Shown here: in pieces, positions 1-10,404 of the stretch
Layout of the letters: every line of letters starts with the position of its first letter
How positions within the stretch are numbered: position 1 is the first letter of the stretch
From: Massilia sp. METH4
GTDB taxonomy: Bacteria > Pseudomonadota > Gammaproteobacteria > Burkholderiales > Burkholderiaceae_D
Length of the DNA stretch: 64,000 bases
Assembly (NCBI RefSeq): GCF_037094685.1
Contig: NZ_CP146614.1
Span: 868,001-932,000 of the forward strand
Reading direction: 5' to 3'
Program-made: the position numbers and the translations under genes
Notes under the pieces: model-generated
The model's database searches: none
Told to the model about the DNA's origin: nothing
Seen by the model: only the letters and a program-made list of their open reading frames with translations

Positions 1-1945
1 CGGTCGCGTTTTCGTCCGTTACATACGGTTCCGCAGGCGGCGGCTCGATCGGCGCAGGCTTGTCATCGGGCGACATGAACGGCCGCCCTTCCAGCACCTG
101 CGCGGCGGCAGAAACCACGGGCGCGGCACCGCGCGGCGAGATGCCTTTCGCCACCAGGTCGCCGACCCAGGCATCCAGCTCGGCCGCCGTCCATTCCAGC
201 AGGCCGAACAAGGCTGCGTCGGCCGGGCGCGCCTCGGCCAGCCACGCGTTCAACACTTTTTCCAGCGCGGCGGCGGCGTCGGCGAACTGGTTCAGCCCCA
301 CCATGCGGCCGCTGCCCTTGAGCGTGTGGAACGAGCGGCGCAGCAGCGCCAGGCCGTCCGGCATGCCCGCCTCGGGCCGCGGCTTGGCCAAGGCCGCTTC
401 GATGAAGGCCAGCGTCTCGCGCGCCTCGCCGATGAAGATTTCCAGCAGTTCTTGCTCGATGGCCGGGTCGCTTGCGCCCGGCACCGCCGCCGCCAGCAGG
501 CTGCTCGCGGACTCGGGGGCGGCGGGCGCCGGCACAGCTTCATCGAGCACGGGAATCGATTCCGGGCCGGGGATCTTGCGCAGCGGCACGGCACGGAATG
601 CGCCCTGGGCGGCATCGAAGGCAAAGCGCTCGCGCGCTCCGGCGACGTTCTGGGCCAGCATGTCCGCGAAGAAGCCGAGCGCCGCGACATTCTGCGCGAG
701 GCGATCGCGTTCGGCCGGCTCGCCGGAACCCGGGGTCGCCGCCAGCGCGGCCACCTGCACGCGCACCTGCGCCACGCCGGCACGCGCGCCCTGCTGGCCG
801 ATGTCCGCCAGCGCGGCTTCCAGCGGTTCCAGGAGTGCATCGAGGCCGGCCAGGCGCAGCCGGGCCGCCGGGTCGGCGGTAAAGCCGTCCAGCTCCCGCT
901 CCACCCCGCGCAGTGCCGCCTTCAGGCGCTGCGCCGGTTCGACCACCGCCTCGTCCTGTTGCAGGGCCAGGCCAGGTGCCCATGGCGCGGCCGCCGGTGC
1001 ACCGGCTTCACCTGCGGCCCCGCCCGCCGCTTCGGGCCGGCAGTAGCGCTCCAGCGTGTAATCCGGCGGCACCATGCCGTCCAGCGCGAAGCCGGCGCGC
1101 AGGGCGCTGGCGGGCAGCGACAAGTGTTCCGGCTGCGCCGCGGCGACGAAGAACAGCGCGTCGCGCAGCACCGTGTCCGGGTATTCCGGTGCGCCCTGTG
1201 CCAGCCGGCGCATTTGCAGGTTGGCCGCCCCGAACAGCTGCTTCACGTCCACGCCGCCGGGCACGTGGCCCTGCGCCACCAGTTCCGCGAATGCCTGCAA
1301 TGCCAGCCAGAATGCATGGCCGCGCGGCGCGGCTTGCGCCGCCGCGACCTCGGCGATGATGTCCGCCAGCGGCTGCGCCTGCACGGGGTCGCCGGATTTC
1401 AGGTAAGGCAGCAGTGCCCGTTCGAAGCGTTGCCGCAGCGCGCCGACATCGATCGGGGCTCCGGCGGGCGCCGGCAATTCAGGCTCGCGGGCAAGGTCGG
1501 GAAAGAACAGGTCGGCCGGGTGGATGCGCGGCCCGCCCAGCATGCGCTGCACGGCCGCGTAATACGGGAACAGCCGCACCGGCTGCGGCGGCGCGCCATC
1601 GAGCAATTCCTCAAGATATTCGACCAGGGCGCCGTACAGCCGCGCGATGGCCTGCACATGGTCGGCGCTGCACTTCACGCTGCCATCCTTGAAGCGGTCC
1701 AGCGCCTCCTCGGCCAGCTGCGTGATGACCGACACGCCCTGCACATCGACCATCTGCAAGGCCCCATGCGCCTGCTGCAGGTGCGACTTGGCCAGCCGCA
1801 GCGCGGTCGCCTGGAATTCCGGCTCCAGGCCGCCGGCCTCGAACAAGGCCGTGCGCGACCTCCCCAACGCCTCCCGCACCTCGCCCATCACCCACGACAG
1901 TGGGCCGGGATCGAAGGAGTGCGTGGCAAAGTCGGTTTCGCTCAT
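1..1945 (-). CDS. chpA: ChpA/PilL-type chemotaxis hybrid kinase, N-terminal part (cut by window edge)
   Basis: Partial gene that runs off the left edge; about 648 codons are visible with no stop. It begins MSETDFATHSFDPGPLSWVM and continues as an alpha-helical FimL/ChpA-like N-terminal region. Around residue 540 it reads FHTLKGSGRMVG, the signature of a histidine phosphotransfer (Hpt) domain, with the phosphorylatable His in frame. ChpA-type proteins pass phosphate from several Hpt domains to PilG/PilH and control type IV pilus twitching. The CheA kinase core and receiver would lie beyond the edge. The ATG at 1945 opens the conserved SWVMGEVREAL segment. Another CheA-like hybrid with tandem Hpt domains is possible, but the rubredoxin neighbourhood favours ChpA. 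Confidence 0.72.
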   Translation of the reverse strand, partial: MSETDFATHSFDPGPLSWVMGEVREALGRSRTALFEAGGLEPEFQATALRLAKSHLQQAHGALQMVDVQGVSVITQLAEEALDRFKDGSVKCSADHVQAIARLYGALVEYLEELLDGAPPQPVRLFPYYAAVQRMLGGPRIHPADLFFPDLAREPELPAPAGAPIDVGALRQRFERALLPYLKSGDPVQAQPLADIIAEVAAAQAAPRGHAFWLALQAFAELVAQGHVPGGVDVKQLFGAANLQMRRLAQGAPEYPDTVLRDALFFVAAAQPEHLSLPASALRAGFALDGMVPPDYTLERYCRPEAAGGAAGEAGAPAAAPWAPGLALQQDEAVVEPAQRLKAALRGVERELDGFTADPAARLRLAGLDALLEPLEAALADIGQQGARAGVAQVRVQVAALAATPGSGEPAERDRLAQNVAALGFFADMLAQNVAGARERFAFDAAQGAFRAVPLRKIPGPESIPVLDEAVPAPAAPESASSLLAAAVPGASDPAIEQELLEIFIGEARETLAFIEAALAKPRPEAGMPDGLALLRRSFHTLKGSGRMVGLNQFADAAAALEKVLNAWLAEARPADAALFGLLEWTAAELDAWVGDLVAKGISPRGAAPVVSAAAQVLEGRPFMSPDDKPAPIEPPPAEPYVTDENAT

Positions 1946-2221
1946 GGTCTCGTCGGGTTCGGCGCCGCGTTGCAGCGCCGGAAGATCTCGGGGAAAGGTG
2001 GATCGCTACCTTATCACAGCGAAATCCAGAGAGGCGGACGGGAAATCCGCGGCAGCCGTGCACCGCTTTTCCTGCGTGCGCCTCGAGGCCTCGAGAAACC
2101 GTAATGGGCGACGTCAGACCTGGTTGAGGAACGGAGCCGTACTCAATGTACGGGCGGTCCGCCGCCGCGGAGTACCGCAGACCAGCGTCTGGCGTTGCGC
2201 AACGGGCTTATCGAGGCATCA

Positions 2222-2446
2222 TCACAGGGCGACCATTTCGAAATCGTCTTTTCTGGCCCCACATTCCGGGCACGTCCAATTCATCGGCACATCTTCCCAA
2301 CGGGTGCCCGGCGCAATGCCTTCTTCCGGCAATCCCGCCTCTTCGTCATAAATCCAGCCGCAAATCAGGCACATCCAGCTTTTGAATTCCCCACCGGCGT
2401 TTTTCTCCACGCCGCTTACCCCGCCGTTTACGATATTGCTGCTCAC
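2222..2446 (-). CDS. Rubredoxin
   Basis: A 74-residue protein with the two rubredoxin iron-binding knuckles, MCLICGW and WTCPECGARKDDFE, and the aromatic core residues between them. It is a small cytoplasmic electron carrier with one Fe(Cys)4 centre. The first 22 residues before KSWMCLICGW are an extension compared with minimal 54-residue rubredoxins, so a later start cannot be excluded. It is divergent from thiD with only about 55 bp between starts. That arrangement, rubredoxin opposite thiD-hemL, is common in Betaproteobacteria. Confidence 0.92.
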   Translation of the reverse strand: MSSNIVNGGVSGVEKNAGGEFKSWMCLICGWIYDEEAGLPEEGIAPGTRWEDVPMNWTCPECGARKDDFEMVAL

Positions 2447-2502
2447 GTTCTGCCACCCTCAATCAAGTAAAATGCCGAATCGGGTATCTTAATCTACTGG
2501 CC

Positions 2503-3347
2503 GTGCAAAACCAAACATCACCCCTCATCCTGACATTCGGCGTGGCCGATCCGATCGGCGCAGTGGGCGTGCATTCCGATATCGGCGTTTTCGCCGCGCT
2601 CGGGTGCCAGGGCCTGTCGGTCACGACCGCGTTACTCATCGGCGACAGCGCCCGCGTGGAAGACCAGCAGCACGTGGAACCGGACTGGGTATCCGACCAG
2701 GCCCGGGTGGTGCTGGAAGACGTGCAGGTGGCGGCGTTCAAGATCGGCGCGCTCGATCACATGGAACACGTGTCCTCGATCGCCGAAGTGGTATCCGATT
2801 ACCCCGATGCGCCGCTGATCCTCGACCCATTCGGCTCGCAGCTGCCGCCATTGTCGGAACAGACCGATCCGGAAGAACTGCTGACCGTGATGCGCCAGCT
2901 GCTGGTGCCGCAGGCCACCCTGCTGATGCTGTCGCAGGTGGAGCTGGGGCGCATGGCCGAGACCTGGCGCGACCTGTCGAACGGCGAAACGATGGCCGAC
3001 GATGCCCAGCACCTGATCGACCTGGGCTGCGAATACGTGCTGGTGACCGGCACGCCGGCCGGCACCTCGCGCGCCGAGACGGGCATGCGCGCCAACACCC
3101 TGTACGGCGACGGCGGCATCATCCGCCACGACCGCTGGCAACACCTGCCCGGCCCGTTCGTGGGCGCCGGCTGCGTGCTGTCGGGCGCCATTGCCGCCTA
3201 CATGGCGCATGGCATGGCCCTGCCGCAAGCCGTCGACCTTGCCCAGCAATACACCGCCGGCGCCCTGCGCCATGCCCAGCGCTACGGCATGGGCAGGCTG
3301 GTGCCGAACCGCTTCCATGCGGTGGCGAAAAACAGAAAGGATAAGCA

Positions 3348-3351
<4 letters not shown>
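2503..3351 (+). CDS. thiD: ThiD-like hydroxymethylpyrimidine/phosphomethylpyrimidine kinase
   Basis: A 282-residue ribokinase-fold protein that would phosphorylate HMP and HMP-P for the pyrimidine half of thiamine. It starts with GTG ([10 protein letters not shown]). The usual N-terminal glycine-rich substrate loop is altered to [20 protein letters not shown]. The anion-hole segment is [17 protein letters not shown], which keeps the Cys typical of ThiD where other ribokinases have Asp. It overlaps hemL by 4 bp (ATGA), so the two are translationally coupled. The altered substrate loop leaves exact specificity open. Confidence 0.83.
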
Positions 3352-4634
<1,283 letters not shown>

Positions 4635-4653
4635 GCGGCGCAGGCTTCGAGCG

Positions 4654-4679
4654 AAAAGGACGGGCGACCGTCCTTTTTT
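4654..4679 (+). terminator. Intrinsic terminator after hemL
   Basis: AAAAGGACGG, loop GCGA, then CCGTCCTTTT and further Ts: a 10-bp stem with a U-tract, 20 bp after the hemL stop. Confidence 0.85.
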
Positions 4680-4687
4680 ATTGCCCA

Positions 4688-4712
4688 GAAAATGGGGACA
4701 GACCCCATTTTC
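4688..4712. repeat. Palindromic repeat, GGGGACAGACCCC type
   Basis: GAAAATGGGG - ACAGA - CCCCATTTTC, followed by CGGGAAAC. The same core and the flanking GGAAAC occur inside kdpD at 61018-61065, and a related GGGGTCTGTCCCC arm occurs at 22222-22406. This makes it a dispersed intergenic palindrome rather than a terminator. Confidence 0.75.
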
Positions 4713-4837
4713 CGGGAAACATTTCGCTATGGCAGCGTTCGAACCCTAAAAACTTCTTAAAGCGACAATCTTCGTACATTTCGATGACATCCGATCTTTA
4801 GAATTCGCTGCGTCAAAGATCATTCGGAGTGTTCATC

Positions 4838-5287
4838 ATGCGTACTGAACAGATGCAAGAAGGCCAGGGCCAGTCCGGCATCATCTGGATCAAGCTGGCG
4901 GTGCTGTACCTCGTCGTCGGCGTGGCCATCGGCATTGCCATGGGCGCGAGCCAGAACTTCACGCTGCGGCCAGTGCATGCGCACGTGAACCTGCTGGGCT
5001 GGACGACGCTGGCCATTTCCGGGCTCATCTACACGGTGTTTCCGCAAACGGGTGACACGCTGCTGGCGCGCGTGCACTTCTGGCTGCTGAACCTGGCGTT
5101 GCCGGTAATGATGGGTTCGCTTGCCTACGTGCTGCTGACGGGGGATGTGAAAATCCTGCCGGCGCTGGTGATTTCGGAAGTCTCGGCCGCGGTGGCGATC
5201 CTGGCGATGACCGCCAATATCTTCCTGAACCTCCAGAAGAAGAAAATGGGCAATGTGGAAATCGAAGCGGCGGCGCGCCGTGCGTAA
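4838..5287 (+). CDS. Small haem-copper oxidase subunit I-like membrane protein
   Basis: About 149 residues and four hydrophobic helices. The second segment, RPVHAHVNLLGWTTLAISG, resembles the haem-ligand helix of cbb3-type oxidase and NO-reductase large subunits, where His residues precede LLGW. The full set of haem and copper His ligands is absent at this length. It is therefore a single-gene relative, not a working oxidase subunit I. The ATG at 4838 is chosen over GTG at 4829 because CGGAG at 4825-4829 is well placed for it. No other oxidase genes are adjacent. Confidence 0.72.
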   Translation: MRTEQMQEGQGQSGIIWIKLAVLYLVVGVAIGIAMGASQNFTLRPVHAHVNLLGWTTLAISGLIYTVFPQTGDTLLARVHFWLLNLALPVMMGSLAYVLLTGDVKILPALVISEVSAAVAILAMTANIFLNLQKKKMGNVEIEAAARRA

Positions 5288-5295
5288 TCGTTGAA

Positions 5296-5327
5296 ACGAT
5301 AAAAGCGGCCGCGGCCGCTTTTATCGT
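5296..5327. terminator. Bidirectional terminator between the oxidase-like gene and corA
   Basis: A perfect 32-bp palindrome (arm ACGATAAAAGCGGCC). Its A-rich and T-rich edges give a U-tract in both directions. It sits between convergent genes ending at 5287 and 5333. Confidence 0.85.
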
Positions 5328-5332
5328 GCGTA

Positions 5333-6298
5333 TTATTTCAGCCAGCCGCGGTGCCGGAAATACAGGAAGGGCGCAATCGCGCTGGTGATCATCAAGCCCC
5401 ACGCCCACGGATAGCCGAGCGACCACTTCAGTTCCGGCATGAAGTCGAAATTCATGCCGTACACGCTGGCGATCAGGGTGGGTGGCAGGAAGGCGACGCT
5501 GGCCACGGAGAAGATCTTGATGATCTTGTTCTGGTTGATGTTGATGAAGCCGACCGTGGCATCCATCAGGAAGTTGATCTTGTCGAACAGGAAGGACGTG
5601 TGGCCATCGAGCGATTCGATGTCGCGCAGGATCTGCCGCGCCTCCTCGAACTGCTCGGAGTTCAGCAGCCGGCCGCGCATCAGGAAGCTGACGGCGCGCC
5701 GCGTATCCATCATGTTGCGGCGGATACGGCCATTCAAGTCTTCCTCGTGGGCGATCGCGGACAGCGCGTCGGCCGCATCCTTGTCGGTGAATTCCTTTTG
5801 CAGCACACGGAACGACACCTCTTCCAGCTTCTGGTAAATGCCTTCCAGCGCGTCGGCCGAGTATTCGGCGTCGGTCGCGTACAGGTCCAGCAGCACGTCC
5901 ATGTAGTCGGCGATCGAGCCGGGGCGCGAGCGCGCGCGCATGCGCACCAGGCGGAACACGGGCAGGTCGTCCGTATGGACGGAGAACAGCATCTTGCGGG
6001 CCAGGATGAACGCGACGGTGACCACGCGCGACGGGCCATCGTCTTCTTCCAGCAGGAAGTCGGTGCGCAGGTGCAGGTCGCCGTTCTCCGCCTCGTAGTA
6101 GCGGGCCGAGGCTTCGATGTCCTTGACTTCGTCCTCGCCCGGCAGGGTCACGCCATAGATCGTCTTGACCCAGGCGCGCTCGTCGTCGGTCGGGTCGGTG
6201 AGGTCGACCCATACCGGTGCCACTTGCTCAAGGTCTTCGCGCGTCTCGATGGGAACCTGGTTCAGCCGGCCATTTTGTAGAACGAAGACATTGATCAT
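5333..6298 (-). CDS. corA: Magnesium/cobalt transporter CorA
   Basis: A 321-residue CorA-family pentameric channel for Mg2+ and Co2+ influx. It has a long cytoplasmic alpha/beta funnel and two C-terminal membrane helices. The selectivity signature YGMNFDFMPEL lies between the helices, and the protein ends FRHRGWLK. The start chosen is MINVFVLQNGRL at 6298. The reading frame is open further upstream, but that extension (rich in Leu, Phe and Ser) does not resemble CorA. Confidence 0.95.
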   Translation of the reverse strand: MINVFVLQNGRLNQVPIETREDLEQVAPVWVDLTDPTDDERAWVKTIYGVTLPGEDEVKDIEASARYYEAENGDLHLRTDFLLEEDDGPSRVVTVAFILARKMLFSVHTDDLPVFRLVRMRARSRPGSIADYMDVLLDLYATDAEYSADALEGIYQKLEEVSFRVLQKEFTDKDAADALSAIAHEEDLNGRIRRNMMDTRRAVSFLMRGRLLNSEQFEEARQILRDIESLDGHTSFLFDKINFLMDATVGFININQNKIIKIFSVASVAFLPPTLIASVYGMNFDFMPELKWSLGYPWAWGLMITSAIAPFLYFRHRGWLK

Positions 6299-6472
6299 AG
6301 GCGCACTCAGCCGGGTGGAATTCTGGACACTTGCAAGACGCAAAAAATAAAACAGCGCAAGTGTACAGGCAAAGCCCGTGCCGGGACCAGACCGGAGAAC
6401 CACTTTTTACCGGTGGAACCGTACATTGCAGCTTTATTGTGCGTTGCTTAAGTTACCACTAAGCGGCGCCGA

Positions 6473-7186
6473 TCACGGCAACTCGGCCGACCCCATGCGC
6501 CGCAGGATGATCTGGGTGCGCCGGTTCAGGTAGCGCGTGCTGCGGTGCGCGTCGTAATAGCGGGGGTTGGGCAGCATCACCGCCAGCTTCGCCGCCTGGG
6601 CCGCGCCCAGTTTCGAGGCGGGAATCTTGTAATAGTAGCGCGCGGCCGCCTCGGCGCCGTACACGCCGCGGCCGAATTCCACCACGTTCAGGTAGATCTC
6701 GAAGATGCGCCGCTTGTCCATCACCGTCTCCAGCATGTAGGCGATGATCAGCTCCTGGCCCTTGCGCAGATAGCTGCGCGAGCCGGACAGGAACAGGTTC
6801 TTGGCCAGCTGCTGCGTGATCGTGGACCCGCCGTGCGTGACCTTCTTGCGCTTTTCATTGCGCTCGTAGGCTTTCTCGAGCGCGTCCCAGTCCACGCCGT
6901 CGTGGTCGGAGAAGTTGGCGTCTTCCGAAGCGATGATCGCGCGCTTCAGGTTGGTGGAGATGCGCTCGTAGGGCACCCATTGCTGCCTGATTTGCGCGTC
7001 GGGATTCGTTTCCCGCATCACCGCCAGTTGCTGGCGCATGAAGGCGGTCATGCCCGGTTCATGGTCGCGCCACCACCAGATCTGCGCGAGAAAATACAGC
7101 TGCACCGCGATGAACAGTGCGATGGGAACGATGAAGATCCATTTGACCCAGGACCAGCGGCCGGGCGCGTTGCGCGTTTTTGTCAT
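6473..7186 (-). CDS. mtgA: Monofunctional biosynthetic peptidoglycan transglycosylase
   Basis: A 237-residue GT51 enzyme that polymerises lipid II glycan strands at the outer face of the inner membrane. An N-terminal anchor (WIFIVPIALFIAVQLYF) is followed by GT51 motifs: IIASEDANFSDHDGVD with the catalytic Glu, GGSTITQQLAKNLFL, and KGQELIIAYMLE. The transpeptidase domain is absent, as usual for MtgA. It lies 30 bp downstream of aroE on the same strand. Confidence 0.96.
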   Translation of the reverse strand: MTKTRNAPGRWSWVKWIFIVPIALFIAVQLYFLAQIWWWRDHEPGMTAFMRQQLAVMRETNPDAQIRQQWVPYERISTNLKRAIIASEDANFSDHDGVDWDALEKAYERNEKRKKVTHGGSTITQQLAKNLFLSGSRSYLRKGQELIIAYMLETVMDKRRIFEIYLNVVEFGRGVYGAEAAARYYYKIPASKLGAAQAAKLAVMLPNPRYYDAHRSTRYLNRRTQIILRRMGSAELP

Positions 7187-7216
7187 TACTTATAAGTACG
7201 CAGGAAGAAAAATTCG

Positions 7217-8026
7217 TCACCGCAGGCTGGCCAGCACCTCCGCCGTGCCGGGGCGCACGCCGCGCCAGCCGTGGAAGGCCTCTGCGGCCTGCTCGACCAG
7301 CATGCCCAACCCGTCGCGCGTGGCGGCGCCGTGGCTTTCGGCGAAGCGCATGAAGACGGTCGGCTCCTTCCCGTACATCATATCCAATGCCAGCGCGCCC
7401 GGGTGGAATACCGATGGCGGCACGGGCGGCAGGTCCGCCTGCAGGCTGGCCGACGTTGCATTGATGACGATATCGAAGCTGCCGGCGATGTCCGCGAAGC
7501 CGCAAGCGGAAACGACACCTTCCCCGCCGAGCGGCGCGAACTGCTGCACCAGCGCTTCGGCCGTGGCCACCGTGCGGTTGGCGATCACCAGCGCGGCGGG
7601 CCGATGCTCGAGGATCGGCAGCACGGCACCGCGCGCGGCGCCGCCGGCGCCCAGCAACAGCACGCGCTTGCCCGCGATCGGCACGCCGGCGTTGACGGTG
7701 ATGTCGGCCACCAGGCCGGCGCCATCGGTGTTGTCGCCGGTGATGCCATGCTCGTCGAACAGCAGCGTGTTCACGGCACCGGCGGCCTGGGCGCGCACCG
7801 TCAGCGCGTTTGCCAGCCGGTAAGCCTCGAGCTTGAACGGCACCGTCACGTTGGCGCCCCGGCCGCCTTCGGCGATGAAATCCCGCACGGCCTGCGCGAA
7901 GCCGTCCAGCGGCGCCAGGCGCTTTTCATAGGTCAGTTGCTGGCCCGTCGCTGCCGCGAAGGCGGCATGGATGTCGGGCGACTTGCTGTGGGCGATCGGG
8001 TTGCCGAATACGCAGTATTTGTCCAT
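7217..8026 (-). CDS. aroE: Shikimate dehydrogenase
   Basis: A 269-residue NADPH-dependent enzyme that reduces 3-dehydroshikimate to shikimate. Visible motifs are [12 protein letters not shown] (shikimate-binding Ser), VTVPFKLEA (catalytic Lys), NTDGAG (catalytic Asp) and the Rossmann loop [12 protein letters not shown]. The frame remains open upstream, but [10 protein letters not shown] at 8026 is the family start. It begins 2 bp after the stop of the TonB-like gene, so the two are probably cotranscribed. Confidence 0.97.
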   Translation of the reverse strand: MDKYCVFGNPIAHSKSPDIHAAFAAATGQQLTYEKRLAPLDGFAQAVRDFIAEGGRGANVTVPFKLEAYRLANALTVRAQAAGAVNTLLFDEHGITGDNTDGAGLVADITVNAGVPIAGKRVLLLGAGGAARGAVLPILEHRPAALVIANRTVATAEALVQQFAPLGGEGVVSACGFADIAGSFDIVINATSASLQADLPPVPPSVFHPGALALDMMYGKEPTVFMRFAESHGAATRDGLGMLVEQAAEAFHGWRGVRPGTAEVLASLR

Positions 8027-8028
8027 GT

Positions 8029-8910
8029 CTATGGTGCCCCGCCGAGCTGGGCTTCGAGTTTTTGTTCGCGGGTGAATTTGAAACGGGTGATGATGACCCA
8101 CAGGTCGTCGCGGTCGTTCGACAGCATGTTCGGCGGGAACTTGCCGAACGGCGCGGCGCGGCGCACGATCGCGATCGCCGCTTCGTCCAGCGCGCGGTTG
8201 CCGGAGCTGGCCTGCACCGTGATGCCGCCCTCCTTCGTGTACAGCGTGCCGTCCTGGAAGATCGGGATCGACAGCACCAGCTCGCCGTACATCTTGCGGC
8301 CATCCTTCTGCGGAAAATTGAGCGTGCCCACTTCTTCCACCTTGCGCTGGAAGGTCTTGTAGTACATCGCGTACCCCACCTGCTGCGTGCTCGGCGTGAT
8401 GTAGGTGCGGCGCGGGCGCTTGTTCTGGTCTTCGATCGTCTGCGCGATCTCGGCGGCCATGCGGGCGATGGCCTTGCTGCTTTCCATCAGCTCGGCGCCG
8501 CCGGCCGTGGGATCGGGCTTGCTGTTCTCCGTGACGGGCGCGGCGCGGTAGGGCGTGGTCTTCACCTGGGTGAGCAGCTTCTTCTGCATCTCCTCTAGCT
8601 GCTCGATGCGGCGGCGCGACGCTTCGATGCTGTCGCCATCGGCCACGCGGCGCATGTCCGGCAGCGGCGACTTCGAGCGTCCCTGGTCGGCCTGCCCTCC
8701 CCCATCGAGGTTCGCCTGCGCCAGCGCCTCCGCCTTCAGCGGCCGATTGGCGTGCTTGGCATTGACGAGGATGACTTCCAGCGTCGGGTCGGTGGGCTTG
8801 AGCTTGATCTCCGGCGGCGCCACGAACCGCACCGCCAGCAAGGCCGCATGCGCAAGCACCGAAACGGCCAGGGCGATCGCGAGGAACCGGTTTTCTTGTA
8901 AATACTTCAC
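8029..8910 (-). CDS. TonB-family protein
   Basis: A 293-residue protein with one N-terminal membrane anchor ([19 protein letters not shown]), a charged coiled-coil-like middle ([15 protein letters not shown]) and a C-terminal TonB-like domain of about 90 residues ([16 protein letters not shown], then [17 protein letters not shown]). TonB links ExbBD energy to outer-membrane receptors. No exbB/exbD is nearby and the Pro-rich spacer is weak, so it may be a TonB-like envelope protein rather than the main transducer. Confidence 0.82.
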   Translation of the reverse strand: MKYLQENRFLAIALAVSVLAHAALLAVRFVAPPEIKLKPTDPTLEVILVNAKHANRPLKAEALAQANLDGGGQADQGRSKSPLPDMRRVADGDSIEASRRRIEQLEEMQKKLLTQVKTTPYRAAPVTENSKPDPTAGGAELMESSKAIARMAAEIAQTIEDQNKRPRRTYITPSTQQVGYAMYYKTFQRKVEEVGTLNFPQKDGRKMYGELVLSIPIFQDGTLYTKEGGITVQASSGNRALDEAAIAIVRRAAPFGKFPPNMLSNDRDDLWVIITRFKFTREQKLEAQLGGAP

Positions 8911-8958
8911 GCAGAGGAAGGGAAAGCGTCGGCGAAATGTGACATTCTAACCGCGCTC

Positions 8959-9019
8959 GGTGTCGGACATTTTTTTCCGGGTGCATCATCCGGAAAAAAG
9001 TGTCAGACACCGGTTTTCC
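8959..9019. repeat. GGTGTC-type palindromic repeat
   Basis: GGTGTCGGACA with a TTTTTTTCCGG arm, loop GTGCATCAT, CCGGAAAAAA, then GTGTCAGACACC and the tail GGTTTTCC. It is a member of the dispersed family also found at 10469, 35066, 39463, 50214, 53530 and 54123. It lies just left of the IS1111-type element. Confidence 0.85.
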
Positions 9020-9147
9020 CGGAGCCTGGATGCGGTGTCGGCGAGTTCGGGAGAAAACCAATGGGATGGACGCCCCCACCCTGAGACGGCATCGATGTGC
9101 CAAAGTGGAGCTGTCGAAGTTTCACTTAACCAGAGAGGGGCGTCACC

Positions 9148-10173
9148 ATGAAGATTACGACATGCAGTATGGATCTGGCAAAGGAAGTTTTCCAATTCCA
9201 TGGCGTTAATGCGAGCGGCAAGGTCGAGATGCGATGCCAGCTCCGGCGTGGCAAGGTGATGAGGTTTTTCTCTAACATGCCGCCGTGTCTAATTGGGATG
9301 GAGGCGTGTGGCAGCGCGCATTACTGGGCACGGCAGTTGCAGAGCCTGGGCCACACGGTCAAGCTGATAGCTCCGCAGTTCGTCAAGCCATACGTGAAGA
9401 CCAACAAGCACGATGCAGCCGATGCCGAGGCAATCTGCGAGGCAGTGCAAAGGCCAAACATGCGCTTTGTGCCGATCAAGACTATTGAGCAGCAGGCGAT
9501 TATCGCTGTTCACACGGCGCGTAGTGGGTTCGTCAAGCAGCGTACTGCTCAGGCCAACCAGATTCGCGGCCTGCTGGCGGAGTTTGGCCTCGTTGTCCCG
9601 AAGGGTTTGGCCGTGCTCAGGGAGCGAGTACCGGCACTGCTCGACGAAGCGAAGGATGAGTTGCCCGGCATTTTTCGCCAGACCATTCTGGAACTTCTCG
9701 ATCACTTGAAGGTGCTGGATAGAAGAGTCAACGAATTCGAGCTGGAAATTCTGAAATGGCACCGCTCGAACCCGATGTCCAAACGGTTGGAGAAGATACC
9801 CGGCATAGGACCGATCACAGCCAGCGCTTTGGTCGCGGCGATCGGTAACGCGAGGAACTTCGCCAATGGCAGGCAACTCGCAGCGTGGATCGGCCTAGTA
9901 CCCAAGCAGCATTCGACAGGCGGTCGCACGAATCTTCTGGGCATCAGCAAAAGGGGCGATACGTACCTGCGTACTTTGCTCATTCATGGAGCCCGAGCGG
10001 TGATCCAGCATGCAGTCAAAAAGGATCCAAGCAAGAGCGGCTGGCTTCACTCACTGCTTGGGCGACGGCACAAGAACGTTGCGGCAGTAGCATTGGCCAA
10101 CAAGAATGCAAGGACTGTCTGGGCCCTATTGGCTCATGACAGAGAGTTCCGAGCCGATTACGCTGCCGCGTAA
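9148..10173 (+). CDS. IS110-family (IS1111 group) transposase
   Basis: A 341-residue DEDD recombinase. The N-terminal RuvC-like domain starts MKITTCSMDLAKEVFQFHG, with a Glu in LIGMEACGSAHYWAR and acidic residues in NKHDAADAEAICEA. The C-terminal transposase_20 domain reads KIPGIGPITASALVAAIG and TGGRTNLLGISKRGDTYLR, with the family's conserved region. GAGAGGGG upstream gives a good ribosome site. Base composition is visibly lower in GC than the flanking rnb and tonB genes, consistent with acquisition. It appears intact. Confidence 0.96.
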   Translation: MKITTCSMDLAKEVFQFHGVNASGKVEMRCQLRRGKVMRFFSNMPPCLIGMEACGSAHYWARQLQSLGHTVKLIAPQFVKPYVKTNKHDAADAEAICEAVQRPNMRFVPIKTIEQQAIIAVHTARSGFVKQRTAQANQIRGLLAEFGLVVPKGLAVLRERVPALLDEAKDELPGIFRQTILELLDHLKVLDRRVNEFELEILKWHRSNPMSKRLEKIPGIGPITASALVAAIGNARNFANGRQLAAWIGLVPKQHSTGGRTNLLGISKRGDTYLRTLLIHGARAVIQHAVKKDPSKSGWLHSLLGRRHKNVAAVALANKNARTVWALLAHDREFRADYAAA

Positions 10174-10182
10174 TCGGCTCGG
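10149..10182 (+). other. Perfect hairpin over the transposase stop codon
   Basis: CCGAGCCGATTAC, an 8-nt loop, then GTAATCGGCTCGG: a 13-bp perfect stem whose 3' arm contains the TAA stop. There is no U-tract immediately after it. It could mark the 5' boundary of the downstream guide RNA or uncouple it from translation. Confidence 0.6.
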
Positions 10183-10288
10183 CTGAGGGCCTTCGCGGAG
10201 GGTAGCGGACAGTTTTTTGGAAGCGGAGCAGTACATTCCACCGATTGCACAAGCGATCAAGAAGTGATGGCAAACCAGGTAAGACCGT

Positions 10289-10404
10289 GGTCGGCTTAGC
10301 CCGCGCGACACCAAGCACCTTGAGTGCGTTAAACCGAGGGGGCGTCGACCAGCAAATCCCATCAGGGACAGTGGCATCAGCCACATCAAAGTCCGAATGT
10401 ACGG
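10289..10404 (+). ncRNA. Candidate seekRNA/bridge RNA of the IS1111-type element
   Basis: Non-coding segment between the transposase and the right inverted repeat, where IS1111-group elements are expected to carry their guide RNA. The first loop is closed by GGTCG (10289-10293) and CGACC (10346-10350). It contains GCGACACC (10305-10312), the complement of the target GGTGTCGC, a GCAC/GTGC hairpin, and TTAAACCG (10329-10336), which resembles the other target side AAAACCGG. The second loop contains ATCCCAT (10356-10362, complement of the left end at 9061-9067), the hairpin GTGGC-ATCA-GCCAC (10371-10384), and ATGTAC (10397-10402, identical to the right end at 10463). Transcription is not shown. 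Confidence 0.62.

Noticed and set aside
326..2104. Long plus-strand open frame opposite the ChpA-like gene
   Set aside because: Arg/Gln/His-rich shadow frame caused by high GC; the minus strand has a clear Hpt motif in a continuous frame.
2447..2502. Possible TPP riboswitch before thiD
   Set aside because: Only about 55 bp separate the divergent starts, too little for the aptamer, and no THI-box sequence is present.
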